Assembly: GCF_008692035.1 (NCBI RefSeq)
Contig: NZ_VTFG01000006.1
Coordinates: 1-64,000 of the forward strand
DNA length: 64,000 nucleotides
Source: Pseudomonas marginalis
GTDB taxonomy: Bacteria; Pseudomonadota; Gammaproteobacteria; Pseudomonadales; Pseudomonadaceae
Reading direction: 5' to 3'
Part shown: one piece after another, positions 1 through 7,949 of the stretch
Layout: each line of letters begins with the position of its first letter
How positions within the stretch are numbered: position 1 is the first letter of the stretch
The notes under the pieces: generated by a model
What the model was told of the DNA's origin: nothing
Databases searched by the model: none
The model's input: only the letters and a program-made list of their open reading frames with translations
Translations under genes and position numbers: made by a program

Positions 1-1
1 A

Positions 2-36
2 CAAGCCCGATCACCACAGCAAGCCCGATCACCACA
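2..36. repeat. Short tandem direct repeat at left edge
   Basis: The 17-base unit CAAGCCCGATCACCACA occurs at 2-18 and again at 20-36, an 18-base period. It resembles half of a REP palindrome of the GCTTG family and continues off the left edge, so the full structure cannot be judged. Positions 37-214 hold no gene that I can support; this is presumably the promoter region of the LysE-family gene. Confidence 0.5.
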
Positions 37-214
37 AGTAGGGTGTTCGCCCTTAACTGACGGACTCGCCGCCAACCAAGGGTGCTCAGGCGGCCCAAGC
101 CCCCTGTATGACGTTTTGTCAGCCGATCTGTATCTAACGCGCGCCCTGCTCCCGCCCTACCATCAGGTGCATCCAACCTGCGCAACGACGCGCTCAACCT
201 ACAGGAGTTAACCC

Positions 215-850
215 ATGCCCGAACTGTCGAGCCTGCTGGCGTATGGTCTGATTTCCCTTGGCATGGTGCTGACGCCCGGGCCGAACATGATCTACCTGAT
301 TTCGCGCTCGATCTGCCAGGGGCCGCTGGCCGGGTTGATTTCACTGGGCGGCGTGGCGCTGGGTTTCGTCGTGTATATGCTGTGTGCGGCGCTGGGGATT
401 ACCGCGTTGCTGATGGCAGTGCCGTATGCGTATGACGCACTCCGGCTCGGCGGTGCGCTTTACCTGTTGTACCTGGCCTGGCAAGCGGTCAAGCCCGGCG
501 GGCGCTCGGCGTTTCATGTGCGCGACTTGCCCAGGGACGGCCCACGCAAGCTGTTCATGATGGGCTTTGTGACCAACCTGTTGAATCCGAAAGTCGCGGT
601 GATGTATCTGTCATTGCTGCCCCAGTTCATCTCCCCCACTGGCCACGGCAGCGTGCTGACACAATCCATCGTGCTGGGGTTTACCCAGATCATGATCAGT
701 GTGAGCGTGAATGCGGTGATCGCCATCATGGCCGGTTCCATCGCGACGTTCCTGGCGGCCAAGCCGGTATGGCAACTGGTGCAGCGCTGGCTGATGGGGA
801 CGGTGCTGGCTGGCCTGGCGGTGCGCATGGTTTTTGATGCGCGGCGTTGA
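215..850 (+). CDS. LysE/RhtB family amino acid exporter
   Basis: This 211-residue inner-membrane protein belongs to the LysE/RhtB translocator family, which exports amino acids or their derivatives using the proton gradient. The family hallmark is near the N-terminus: LTPGPNMIYLISRS (about residues 19-32), followed by alternating hydrophobic segments to the C-terminus, and the length matches the family (about 205-215). The ATG is preceded by AGGAG with a 7-base gap. The gene stands alone and converges on the sigma/anti-sigma pair across a REP element. Family assignment is firm; the substrate cannot be read from the sequence. Confidence 0.9.
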   Translation: MPELSSLLAYGLISLGMVLTPGPNMIYLISRSICQGPLAGLISLGGVALGFVVYMLCAALGITALLMAVPYAYDALRLGGALYLLYLAWQAVKPGGRSAFHVRDLPRDGPRKLFMMGFVTNLLNPKVAVMYLSLLPQFISPTGHGSVLTQSIVLGFTQIMISVSVNAVIAIMAGSIATFLAAKPVWQLVQRWLMGTVLAGLAVRMVFDARR

Positions 851-869
851 AGACGGGCCTTGAGGGCAC

Positions 870-1005
870 TGTGGTGAGCGGGCTTGCCCCGCGTTGGGCT
901 GTGCAGCAGCCCCAAAACCAGACGCTGTGCGCTATCGGGTATACCGCATTTGTCTTCATTGGGGGTGCTTCGCACCCCAGCGCGGGGCAAGCCCGCTCAC
1001 CACAG
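870..1005. repeat. REP pair (BIME/REPIN) between convergent genes
   Basis: Two inverted arms flank a short spacer: GTGGTGAGCGGGCTTGCCCC near 871-890, and its near-complement GGGGCAAGCCCGCTCACCAC at about 984-1003. A smaller hairpin with stem GGGTGC/GCACCC and a TTC loop lies just inside the right arm (about 962-976). It separates the 3' ends of two convergent genes, a usual position for Pseudomonas REPINs, and may also stop transcription. Confidence 0.8.
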
Positions 1006-1031
1006 ATTACCGGTGGCCCATTCTTTCTTGG

Positions 1032-1637
1032 TCAATGCTTGCGCAGCGCCTCCAGCCGTGCGGGCAGGTCTTCCTCGGGAAAGCGCGCGTGCAACGCCAG
1101 CAATTTTTCATCCGCGGCTTTGCTTTCACCCGCTTCACGCAAGCGCACGATCGACTGTAACTCTTGCTCCAGCGACGGCAATGCTGACGGCGCGCGCTTG
1201 CTGAGCCTGGCGCTCGATTCATCTGCCAGCGCACCTGCCATCTCAGCCTGAACCGGCGCACGTTCAGCCTTGGGCGCGGCGGCGATGCGCGCCATCGGCG
1301 CCGGTGCGGACAACGCTTGCGGCGCCGGGCGGGCGGTTTCCTCGTGCATGGCGGAGAAGGTCGCCGTGGAGATTTCAGGTTGCGGCACGGGCGAGCGCGT
1401 GACCACGCCGATCATCAGCGCCAAGCCGGCCACGGTGGCGAATGCCATTTGCCAGCGCGGGCGTTGGCAGGCGTGCAGCCAGCGTTGCCACAGGCTCGGT
1501 TGCGGTGCCGGGGCTTCGCGGCGGGCGGCGTCGAGGATGAAGGCGTCGAGGGACGCGGGCGGCTCGCCGCTGCTGTGTTGACGGTAGTGCTGGATCAGCA
1601 CGTCGTCGGTGTCGGGCGTATGTCGGGAGTCGGTCAT
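1032..1637 (-). CDS. Putative membrane anti-sigma factor
   Basis: This 201-residue protein is encoded directly after an ECF sigma factor; its ATG overlaps the sigma stop codon by 4 bases, so the two are probably translationally coupled. It has a cytoplasmic N-terminal segment, one hydrophobic stretch at about residues 62-78 (WQMAFATVAGLALMIGVV) and an Ala/Pro-rich, probably periplasmic, C-terminal part ending in a charged helix. This layout and position fit an anti-sigma factor holding the sigma at the membrane. I do not see a textbook zinc-binding anti-sigma motif, so the role rests mainly on context. Pseudomonas proteins of this sort are usually left as hypothetical. Confidence 0.6.
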   Translation of the reverse strand: MTDSRHTPDTDDVLIQHYRQHSSGEPPASLDAFILDAARREAPAPQPSLWQRWLHACQRPRWQMAFATVAGLALMIGVVTRSPVPQPEISTATFSAMHEETARPAPQALSAPAPMARIAAAPKAERAPVQAEMAGALADESSARLSKRAPSALPSLEQELQSIVRLREAGESKAADEKLLALHARFPEEDLPARLEALRKH

Positions 1638-2206
1638 GCAAGTATCTCCTCGGCCAGCAGGCGGCGCAGTTTCTGCTGGGCGTAACGCAGGCGGCTTTTG
1701 ACGGTTTCCAGCGGGGCTTGGGTGAGGGCGGCGATTTGCGGCACGTCGAGGTCGCCGTGCAGGCGCAGCAGGAAGACTTCGCGCTGGTCTTCAGGCAAGT
1801 CTTGCAGGGCAGCGTCGAGGCGCGCCTGGTCGCGGCTCAGGCTCAGCTGTTGCTCGGGGCCGGCGCTGTCGTCGGCCTGGGCGTGCAGTTGCTCATCGTA
1901 GCTGTCGTGCAAGGGGTTATGGATGCCGTGCTTGCGCCAGTGGTCGATCAGGCGGTTGCGGGCGATCTGGAACAGCCATGTACGAAAACTCGCCCGGCCT
2001 TGTGGCTGGGTGTTGCTGCGGATCAGGCTGAGCCAGGTCTCCTGGTAGATTTCCTCGGCCAGTTCGGCCTTGTTGCTCAGGGACACGAGGAAGCGGTAGA
2101 GGCCTTGGCGATGCCGCGCGTACAAGGCTTCGAACGCGGCGGCGTCACCGGCGCGGTAACGGGCCAGCAGCGATTCGTCGCTGGATGGATCATCTGGAAC
2201 AGCCAT
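1634..2206 (-). CDS. ECF-type RNA polymerase sigma factor
   Basis: This 190-residue protein has the two domains of an extracytoplasmic-function sigma factor. Region 2 is at about residues 20-92 (FEALYARHRQGLYRFL, then FRTWLFQIARNRLIDHWR). Region 4 is at about 130-185 (LPEDQREVFLLRLHGDLDV, then APLETVKSRLRYAQQKLRR), linked by a charged spacer. It would direct RNA polymerase to a small stress regulon. An AAGGAG motif lies about 12 bases upstream of the ATG, a rather long gap. The gene overlaps the downstream membrane protein that is probably its anti-sigma, and the YfbK-like lipoprotein gene lies upstream on the same strand beyond a REP element. Confidence 0.92.
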   Translation of the reverse strand: MAVPDDPSSDESLLARYRAGDAAAFEALYARHRQGLYRFLVSLSNKAELAEEIYQETWLSLIRSNTQPQGRASFRTWLFQIARNRLIDHWRKHGIHNPLHDSYDEQLHAQADDSAGPEQQLSLSRDQARLDAALQDLPEDQREVFLLRLHGDLDVPQIAALTQAPLETVKSRLRYAQQKLRRLLAEEILA

Positions 2207-2247
2207 GCAGGGGGCGAACTCCTTTTATAAATTTAACGCTGTTCAAG

Positions 2248-2274
2248 TGTGGGAGGGGCAAGCCCCCTCCCACA
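2248..2274. repeat. Single REP palindrome
   Basis: TGTGGGAGGGG-CAAGC-CCCCTCCCACA forms a near-perfect hairpin. It lies between the 3' end of the VWA lipoprotein gene and the sigma factor start, both on the minus strand, so it may act as an intergenic terminator or mRNA stabiliser. Confidence 0.75.
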
Positions 2275-2297
2275 TTTGATCAGTGTCCTGTTTGAGA

Positions 2298-3920
2298 TCA
2301 GGGTTTCAGGCTTTGGGCCAGTTCCACCAGTTGCACGAACTCGTTGCGCAGACCAAAGGGGTCATCGCCCCGGGCCGAGCGGGCCAGTGCGGCGGTGTCC
2401 TTCAAACTCATGCTGCCAGTGTAGCGGCCATCGCCCTTGAGCTGTTGGGCGAAGGCGGCCACCGCCGCCGAGAAGCGCAGGTCGTCGCTGGCCTGGGTGG
2501 TTTCGTGGCGGATGGGCCGTTCGATCAAGCGGCTATCACCGCCCGTAGCGGGCTTGTAGCGCACGCGCAGCATCGCCAGTTCATCGGATTTACCTTCGGC
2601 CGCAGGCGCAGTGGCGTAGCGCAATGGCTCCAACCAGCCCTTCTGGCCCTTCGGCACAATTTCATACAGCGCGGTCACGGTATGCCCTGCGCCGATCTCA
2701 CCGGCATCGACTTTGTCGTTGTTGAAATCCTCACGCTTGAGGGCGCGATTTTCATAGCCCAGCAGTCGATACTCGCTGACCTGTGCCGGGTTGAATTCCA
2801 CCTGCACTTTCACATCCCGCGCGACCACCGCCAGGGTTGAACTGAGCTGGTCCACCAGCACCTTGCGGGCTTCGCGCAGGTTGTCGATATAGGCGTAATT
2901 GCCATCGCCGGCATCGGCCAGTTGTTCCATCAGGTGTTCGTTGTAGTTATCCACACCGAAGCCCAGGGTGGTCAGGGACACCCCGCTTTTACGCTGCCGG
3001 GCGGCCATTTGCTTGAGGCTGTCGAAGTCGCTGACGCCCACATTGAAGTCACCGTCGGTGGCCAGCAGGATGCGGTTGATGCCCTTGTCGATAAAGCCTT
3101 CGCGGGCCATCTGGTAGGCCAGTTCGATACCGGATGCGCCTGCCGTGGAACCGCCGGCGGTGAGTTGATCGATGGCATTGCGAATCCTGGCCTTGTCGCG
3201 ACCCGACGTAGGCTTGAGCACCACGCGGGACTCACCGGCATACACCACCAATGAAACCCGGTCCTGATCACGCAACTGGTCCACGAGCAATTTCAGGGTG
3301 CTTTGCACCAGCGGCAAGCCTTCGCGGCGGTCCATGGAGCCGGACACATCCACCAGGAACACCAGGTTGGCCGGCGCCAGGTCCGCCACAGCGCGGTCGG
3401 ACGCCTTGAGGCCGATGCGCAACAGTTGGGTATGCGGGTTCCACGGCGTGGCGGCGACTTCGGTGGTCACGCCAAACGGTGAACCGTCGGTGGGTAAGGC
3501 GTAGTTGTAGGGGAAGTAGTTGACCATTTCCTCCAGTCGCACAGCGCCTTCGGGCGGCAGGCTGCCTTGGTTGAGGAAGCGTCTCACGTTGGCGTAGCTG
3601 CCTGTGTCGACATCCACACTGAAGGTGGACACCGGCGTCTCGGCCACGCGATGCACCGGGTTGTCCGGCAGGTTGGCGTATTGCTCGCGGGGTTCGCTGC
3701 GGTAATCCATCGCCGCTGATTCCTGCATGCGCATTGGGGCGGGCATTGCCATGCGCTTGACCAAGGCGCCCTGGGGCGACGCGCGTTGCAGCTCGGCAAC
3801 GGGCTCGGCCGGTTTGGCCAACTCAGGGGACGAAGACAGCCCACACCCGGCCAGCGCCACCACCAGGGTGACGACAAAGCCTTGGGCAGCAGGACGCAGG
3901 AAGAGCAGAGGACGGGACAT
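2298..3920 (-). CDS. YfbK-family von Willebrand factor A lipoprotein
   Basis: This 540-residue protein is a probable lipoprotein: the lipobox LAGC gives Cys26 after a short hydrophobic signal. The order is a YfbK-type N-terminal domain (about 85-180), a VWA domain with a complete MIDAS motif DVSGS (191-195), and a C-terminal DUF3520-like region. I start it at the ATG at 3920, because the signal peptide then begins MSRPLLFLRP; an in-frame start 33 bases further upstream would place an implausible extension before it. YfbK relatives are thought to bind metal-dependent ligands in the envelope, but the partner is unknown. The adjacent ECF sigma pair suggests an envelope stress context, which is inference. 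Confidence 0.88.
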   Translation of the reverse strand: MSRPLLFLRPAAQGFVVTLVVALAGCGLSSSPELAKPAEPVAELQRASPQGALVKRMAMPAPMRMQESAAMDYRSEPREQYANLPDNPVHRVAETPVSTFSVDVDTGSYANVRRFLNQGSLPPEGAVRLEEMVNYFPYNYALPTDGSPFGVTTEVAATPWNPHTQLLRIGLKASDRAVADLAPANLVFLVDVSGSMDRREGLPLVQSTLKLLVDQLRDQDRVSLVVYAGESRVVLKPTSGRDKARIRNAIDQLTAGGSTAGASGIELAYQMAREGFIDKGINRILLATDGDFNVGVSDFDSLKQMAARQRKSGVSLTTLGFGVDNYNEHLMEQLADAGDGNYAYIDNLREARKVLVDQLSSTLAVVARDVKVQVEFNPAQVSEYRLLGYENRALKREDFNNDKVDAGEIGAGHTVTALYEIVPKGQKGWLEPLRYATAPAAEGKSDELAMLRVRYKPATGGDSRLIERPIRHETTQASDDLRFSAAVAAFAQQLKGDGRYTGSMSLKDTAALARSARGDDPFGLRNEFVQLVELAQSLKP

Positions 3921-4013
3921 GGGCTGAACCTCGTGAATGAATGATCCGTTCACAAGGTCAGACGCAAGGTGCGGGGTGTTCGGGTTAACTCTTATTCAAA
4001 TAACACAGACATT

Positions 4014-4112
4014 CAAATGTGGGAGGGGGCTTGCCCCCGATAGCGGTGGGTCAGTCAAACATGTACTGACTGATCTATCGCTATCGGGGGCAAGCCCCCT
4101 CCCACATTTGAA
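4014..4112. repeat. REPIN (two inverted REPs)
   Basis: The arms AAATGTGGGAGGGGGCTTGC (from 4015) and GCAAGCCCCCTCCCACATTT (about 4091-4110) are inverted copies, with an inner symmetric segment CGATAGCG / CGCTATCG. The spacer is about 33 bases. It lies between the YfbK-like gene start and the 3' end of the lipoprotein operon. Confidence 0.85.
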
Positions 4113-4126
4113 CCGAGGCGATGAAC

Positions 4127-4777
4127 TCAGTCCGTGCCGTACTTCGGGTTGCGCGGGCCGTACAGGATCCCCGCGCGTTGGCCCGGCGACAGCAGGCGTG
4201 CACTGGTGATGCCGGCAATCGGGTGCGCCGCATCGGTGGAGCTGTTGATCACCTGCTTGACCGCCGCGGTGATCAGCATGCCCACCAGGCCGCCGCTGTT
4301 GTTGTTGCCTTCCTCGCTGGAGGCACGCGCCGAACCGGTCCACAGGGTGGTACCGGTGCGCAGGTCCACCAGTTTGGCCGAGGCCGTCACGGCGGTGTCG
4401 CTGGAGATCAGCATGTACTTGGTGCCGTACTCGCTGACAGTGATGTACAGCGCCGCGTCCGCGCCGAAGATGTCATGCAGCTTGGCCGGTGGCACGCCCT
4501 GGATATCGTTGGCGGTGGTCAGGCCGTTCTGGCGGAAGGTTTCGTCCACCAGGGCAATCGGCAGCACGTAGTAGCCGGCTTCGGCCAGCGGGTAGGTCAC
4601 TTGCGAGACCAGGCTGTACGAGGCCTGCACTTCCGGCGACTCGTTGATCGGCGGCAGTACCAGGATCGACTTGGGCCGCGCCTGTTTGTACGCGGTGTAG
4701 TCAATGGTCTTGGGCGCTGCGCAACCGCCGAGCAAAGCCAGGGCCAGCAGGGCGCCGGTGAGTTTTAGCAGGCTCAT
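4127..4777 (-). CDS. DUF799 (GNA1162 family) lipoprotein
   Basis: This 216-residue protein has a lipoprotein signal with lipobox LGGC (Cys19) and matches the DUF799/GNA1162 family in its KSILVLPPINESPEVQAS start and overall length. Relatives are outer-membrane lipoproteins with a TolB-N/CsgG-like fold. The ATG overlaps the stop of the DUF4810 gene by 4 bases, so it is the last gene of an operon with DUF4810 and CsgG-family lipoproteins. The trio recurs in other proteobacteria, which suggests a joint envelope assembly, but its cargo is not known. The C-terminal region contains a Gly-rich hydrophobic stretch (GGLVGMLITAAV). Confidence 0.88.
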   Translation of the reverse strand: MSLLKLTGALLALALLGGCAAPKTIDYTAYKQARPKSILVLPPINESPEVQASYSLVSQVTYPLAEAGYYVLPIALVDETFRQNGLTTANDIQGVPPAKLHDIFGADAALYITVSEYGTKYMLISSDTAVTASAKLVDLRTGTTLWTGSARASSEEGNNNSGGLVGMLITAAVKQVINSSTDAAHPIAGITSARLLSPGQRAGILYGPRNPKYGTD

Positions 4778-5136
4778 TTGGTGGCCACTCCGGTCTTGGC
4801 GTTTTTCAACAGGAAGTCCATGTACGAGGCAGACTCGGGGAACAGCGCCTTCTCGGTGCGGAACTCCTGCACCATCTGGTCATCCTTGCCCATGCTCAGG
4901 TACAGCATGCCCAGGTGCGCGTGGTAGCCCGGCGGCGCCTTGCGGCCGCTGGCGTTGATCTTTTGCAGATCACGCTCCAACGCCTCGACCTGCGCTTCCT
5001 TGGGCTCGCCCTTGAAGTACTCGTAAACCTGCGGCTGGTAGCTTTCCCATTGATACAGGGGCTGGGGCGCCGTGTGGCACCCGGCGACCGCCGCGATTGC
5101 TGTCAGCATCAGCGCCAACTTCACTGCCTTGCTCAT
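4774..5136 (-). CDS. DUF4810 lipoprotein
   Basis: This 120-residue protein has a signal peptide with lipobox VAGC (Cys20) followed by a short mature domain (YQWESYQPQVYEYFKG, then an EAQVEALERDLQKINASG helix, then GYHAHLGMLYLSMGKDDQ, which resembles a single TPR-like helix pair). This is the DUF4810 family. The ribosome site AGGAG lies about 10 bases upstream of the ATG. It sits between the CsgG-like and DUF799 genes, a conserved neighbourhood. A role as an adaptor in the same envelope complex is inferred from context only. Confidence 0.85.
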   Translation of the reverse strand: MSKAVKLALMLTAIAAVAGCHTAPQPLYQWESYQPQVYEYFKGEPKEAQVEALERDLQKINASGRKAPPGYHAHLGMLYLSMGKDDQMVQEFRTEKALFPESASYMDFLLKNAKTGVATK

Positions 5137-5165
5137 CCGTGTACTGCTCCTTGAAGTGCGGTTGA

Positions 5166-5846
5166 TCAGTTGCGCGGATTCCAGGCGCCGGCGTTGATGC
5201 CGTCGACCAGGCGGTTGATGGCTTCGCGCATGGCCAGGTCGAGGACCTTGCCATTGAGGGTGGAGTCGTAGCTGGCGGTACCGCCGAAGCCGACCACTTC
5301 ACGGTTGGACAGCGCGTATTCACCGGCGCCCTGGGTGGAATACACCACTTCGGAGGTGCTGATGTTGACGATGTTCAGTGCGACCTTGGCGTAGGCCACC
5401 TGGGTTTTGCCACGGCCGAGGATGCCGAACAACTGGCGGTCGCCGGTCTCTTTGCGACCGAACTCGGTCACGTCGCCGGTCACCACGTAGTCAGCGCCCT
5501 TGAGCTTCTGCGCGGTGCCCTTGATCGCGGCTTCCTGGGAGATTTCACCCATGTTGTCGCGGTCCAGCACACTGAAGCGGTTGGTCTGCTGCAGGTGGGT
5601 AATCAGGATGGTCTTGGCCTGGCCACCGAGGCGGTCGACGCCGTCGGAGAAGATGCCGCGCATGTAGCTGGAGCGGTTGTCGAACTTGCCCACGGCGATG
5701 GGCACGCGCACGCCGGAATAGGCGACGTTGGCGCTGGCGACCTGTTCCACCGGCATGGCGCGGTTGCTCTCCGTGGCGCAACCGGCCACGGTCAACAGCG
5801 CTGCGGCGGTGAGGCCGGACAGCAGGATTTTGGACAGTGTGTTCAC
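5166..5846 (-). CDS. CsgG/HfaB family lipoprotein
   Basis: This 226-residue lipoprotein (lipobox VAGC, Cys23) belongs to the CsgG/HfaB family. The pattern is a mature domain starting RVPIAVGKFDNRSSYMRGIF, then DRLGGQAKTILITHLQQTN-RFSVLDRDNM, then a GADYVVTGDVTEFG strand. In curli systems CsgG forms the outer-membrane secretion pore; here no curli subunit genes are nearby, so a curli function is not supported. The start is a GTG with AGGAG about 6 bases upstream. It is the second gene of the operon, 42 bases after an uncharacterised lipoprotein gene. Confidence 0.9.
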   Translation of the reverse strand: MNTLSKILLSGLTAAALLTVAGCATESNRAMPVEQVASANVAYSGVRVPIAVGKFDNRSSYMRGIFSDGVDRLGGQAKTILITHLQQTNRFSVLDRDNMGEISQEAAIKGTAQKLKGADYVVTGDVTEFGRKETGDRQLFGILGRGKTQVAYAKVALNIVNISTSEVVYSTQGAGEYALSNREVVGFGGTASYDSTLNGKVLDLAMREAINRLVDGINAGAWNPRN

Positions 5847-5888
5847 GGGGTGCTCCTAAATGGGGGGAATCGGGTATGGCAGCTGACG

Positions 5889-6470
5889 CTAGCGAGACGG
5901 AATATCGCGCAGGTCGTCGACGATGTAGTCGCTTAGCCCACTAGTGAAATACCGCTCGACACTGGAGTTACCGCTGTTGGTTACAACGCCGGCAAGGGTC
6001 CTCCATTGTTGCGGCTGGCCTCGCCAGTTGCTGGGCTCCAGGCTGGGGCGGTTCTGGGCGAAGTGCAGCACCTCGGCACCGGCTTTCTTGACCTTGACCT
6101 TGTAGCCAAAATCGATGCTTTGCAGGATGGTGCCGTCGTCAATCAACAGGTTCGAAAACCCACCATTGGAGTCGATGATATGGCGCACATAGACGACGTC
6201 GACATCCAACAAATAATCGGCGCTGTCTTTACTGGTTGCGTAACGCTTGGCTTTGAGCAAGCGGTTTACCAGATCGACGCCGAGCTCCTGGCGAACTTTG
6301 TCATCCGACATGAAGTGCTTACTCTTGCCCTTCACGTCAACGTTGAAGGTGTCGAGCCAGTAAGTAGCAGTCTTCGGAATCGTGACCGGTGCCGGCGAGA
6401 TGTAGTACTCCGGCTTGGAGGCGCAGCCCGCCAGTAGGCAGACGCAGAGGAATACGGCAAACGCGCGCAT
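5889..6470 (-). CDS. Uncharacterised lipoprotein, first gene of CsgG-like operon
   Basis: This 193-residue protein begins MRAFAVFLCVCLLAGC and has a clean lipobox (LAGC, Cys16). I prefer the ATG at 6470 because the signal peptide starts there and AGGG lies upstream; the ATG at 6482 has AGGG too close. The mature part is strand-rich (YWLDTFNVDVKGKSKHF, ADYLLDVDVVYVRHI). I do not recognise the family. Its size, lipobox and setting resemble the DUF799/CsgG-like lipoproteins downstream, so a related envelope role is likely but unproven. It is transcribed divergently from the lipoprotein gene at 6644. Confidence 0.75.
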   Translation of the reverse strand: MRAFAVFLCVCLLAGCASKPEYYISPAPVTIPKTATYWLDTFNVDVKGKSKHFMSDDKVRQELGVDLVNRLLKAKRYATSKDSADYLLDVDVVYVRHIIDSNGGFSNLLIDDGTILQSIDFGYKVKVKKAGAEVLHFAQNRPSLEPSNWRGQPQQWRTLAGVVTNSGNSSVERYFTSGLSDYIVDDLRDIPSR

Positions 6471-6643
6471 GTCTGAATTCATCCCTGAAAAGTATCGTGC
6501 TTTAAACAATCGCGGCATTTTACGGAGTTGAGAGCGCTTCTCAAGGTGTTTCGTCGGATGCCGTGCGGTGACGCACATTCCCTCAAGTTATGGGGATACG
6601 GGTCGAGACAGTAACTTGGCTTGCTCACTTATAGGGACATTGC

Positions 6644-7255
6644 GTGCTTAACACTCTGCTTCGGGCTACGGCCCTGATCGCTGCGCTGTCGATGACCGGC
6701 TGCGTTTCCTACACCGTCACCGGCCCCATCGCCGCCCCGCTCCACCCGGTCGCTGTCAGCAGCCCGCGCAGTGCACAAATCGCCGATGTGACGGTGAGCG
6801 CCGCCGACGTCAACGAAGCCAACAAGGCCGCCATCAGCAGCTCCCTGACGGCCCAGATCACCCAGTACGTGCGCACAGGGGGTTACTTCAAGCAGGTCAC
6901 CGAGTATCCGGTGCGCCTGGGCGAGCAGGACGTGACGCTCAAATTCAACATGACCGCCCTCAAGGGCCATCGCGCGCCACACCCGGCGTACGTACCCGGC
7001 GCGCTGCTGACGCTGACCATCTGGATCTGGGTCAACGGCCCGATCTACGTGGACAGCTTCGAGGTGGCCGGCGACCTGGTGATCGTCGACCGCAACGGCA
7101 AGGAACTGGCCAAGGCCAAGGATTCGATCAAATTCGAACACAACGTCGGGCTTTACAGCGGCCAATACTGGGCACCGTCGATGGGCGGCCAACAGCTGAC
7201 CAAACTGGTCGGGCAACTGCTCGACACCGCCACCGCCAAACTGGCCAAACCGTAA
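6644..7255 (+). CDS. Uncharacterised lipoprotein
   Basis: This 203-residue protein starts at a GTG with AGGGAC about 5 bases upstream. It has a signal peptide and lipobox MTGC (Cys20), followed by VSYTVTGPIAAP. The mature domain has a strand-turn segment VIVDRNGKELAKAKDS, and a TIWIWVNGPIYVDSFEV segment. The next gene product shares the TGCVSY junction and a DKDGKELGRVKKS segment, so the two may be distant paralogues. No family could be named. The divergent lipoprotein operon on the other strand makes this a cluster of six such genes. Confidence 0.72.
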   Translation: MLNTLLRATALIAALSMTGCVSYTVTGPIAAPLHPVAVSSPRSAQIADVTVSAADVNEANKAAISSSLTAQITQYVRTGGYFKQVTEYPVRLGEQDVTLKFNMTALKGHRAPHPAYVPGALLTLTIWIWVNGPIYVDSFEVAGDLVIVDRNGKELAKAKDSIKFEHNVGLYSGQYWAPSMGGQQLTKLVGQLLDTATAKLAKP

Positions 7256-7271
7256 TTTCAAGGAGTGATGC

Positions 7272-7859
7272 ATGAAAGGATTGATCAAACACAGCCTGGC
7301 ACTCGCCGCCGTCCTGCTGACTGGCTGCGTGTCTTACTCGCAGCACGAGTTGCCCGCCGTACAGACCTGGCCACCGACCGCCAACGCGCCGGCGCAAAAG
7401 CCCACGGCGTACGTGCACACCACCGCGCAGAACCACGTCAACGGCGGCCCGGGCAACGCGGCAGTCGGCGCCCCGGTGGCGCTGTGGGAAAAGGCCGTGG
7501 CCGATTCGTTTCGCCAGTCCAACCGTTTCTCGCGGGTGAGCACTGACAAGGTCGACTCGGATATCTACGTCGATGCCACGCTGCACAACAACGAACAGTT
7601 CAGCATGGCCTCGGCGATCATCACCGGCGCGACGTTCTTCATCATCCCGAGCACAGCGAAAAACACCTTCACCCTGGAGACAGTGTTCAAGGACAAGGAT
7701 GGCAAGGAGCTGGGCCGCGTCAAAAAGAGCGAATCAGTGCGCACCTGGATGCACCTGGTACTGATCGTGGGCATCCCGTTCCAGGCAGACACGCGGGAAG
7801 TGGTCGAGGCGCTGACGCGCAGTACGCTGGATGAAGCGGTGCAGCGCAAGTTGCTGTAA
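7272..7859 (+). CDS. Uncharacterised lipoprotein, paired with the preceding gene
   Basis: This 195-residue protein has a signal peptide and lipobox LTGC (Cys19) followed by VSYSQ. It lies 16 bases after the preceding lipoprotein gene with AAGGAG just before the ATG, so the two form an operon. The mature part contains ALWEKAVADSFRQSNRFSRV, a helix-strand unit reminiscent of the CsgG/DUF799 fold, and a short hydrophobic segment (SAIITGATFFIIPS). Function is unknown. Confidence 0.72.
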   Translation: MKGLIKHSLALAAVLLTGCVSYSQHELPAVQTWPPTANAPAQKPTAYVHTTAQNHVNGGPGNAAVGAPVALWEKAVADSFRQSNRFSRVSTDKVDSDIYVDATLHNNEQFSMASAIITGATFFIIPSTAKNTFTLETVFKDKDGKELGRVKKSESVRTWMHLVLIVGIPFQADTREVVEALTRSTLDEAVQRKLL

Positions 7860-7868
7860 CCCCGCCCC

Positions 7869-7895
7869 TGTAGGAGCGAGCTTGCTCGCGAAAAA
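7869..7895. repeat. REP element, TAGGAGCGAGC family
   Basis: The single palindromic motif TGTAGGAGCGAGCTTGCTCG, followed by CGAAAAAC, sits between two convergent genes. The same motif recurs in inverted form around 43,757-43,851. Confidence 0.7.
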
Positions 7896-7949
7896 CCGGA
7901 GAACACCGCAGGCATTCAACATGCCCGCGGTATCGTTGCCAGCCTCAGC

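Noticed and set aside
5166..5846. Curli secretion locus
   Set aside because: CsgG-type protein is present but no CsgA, CsgB, CsgE or CsgF genes are near, so the family name is kept without the function.
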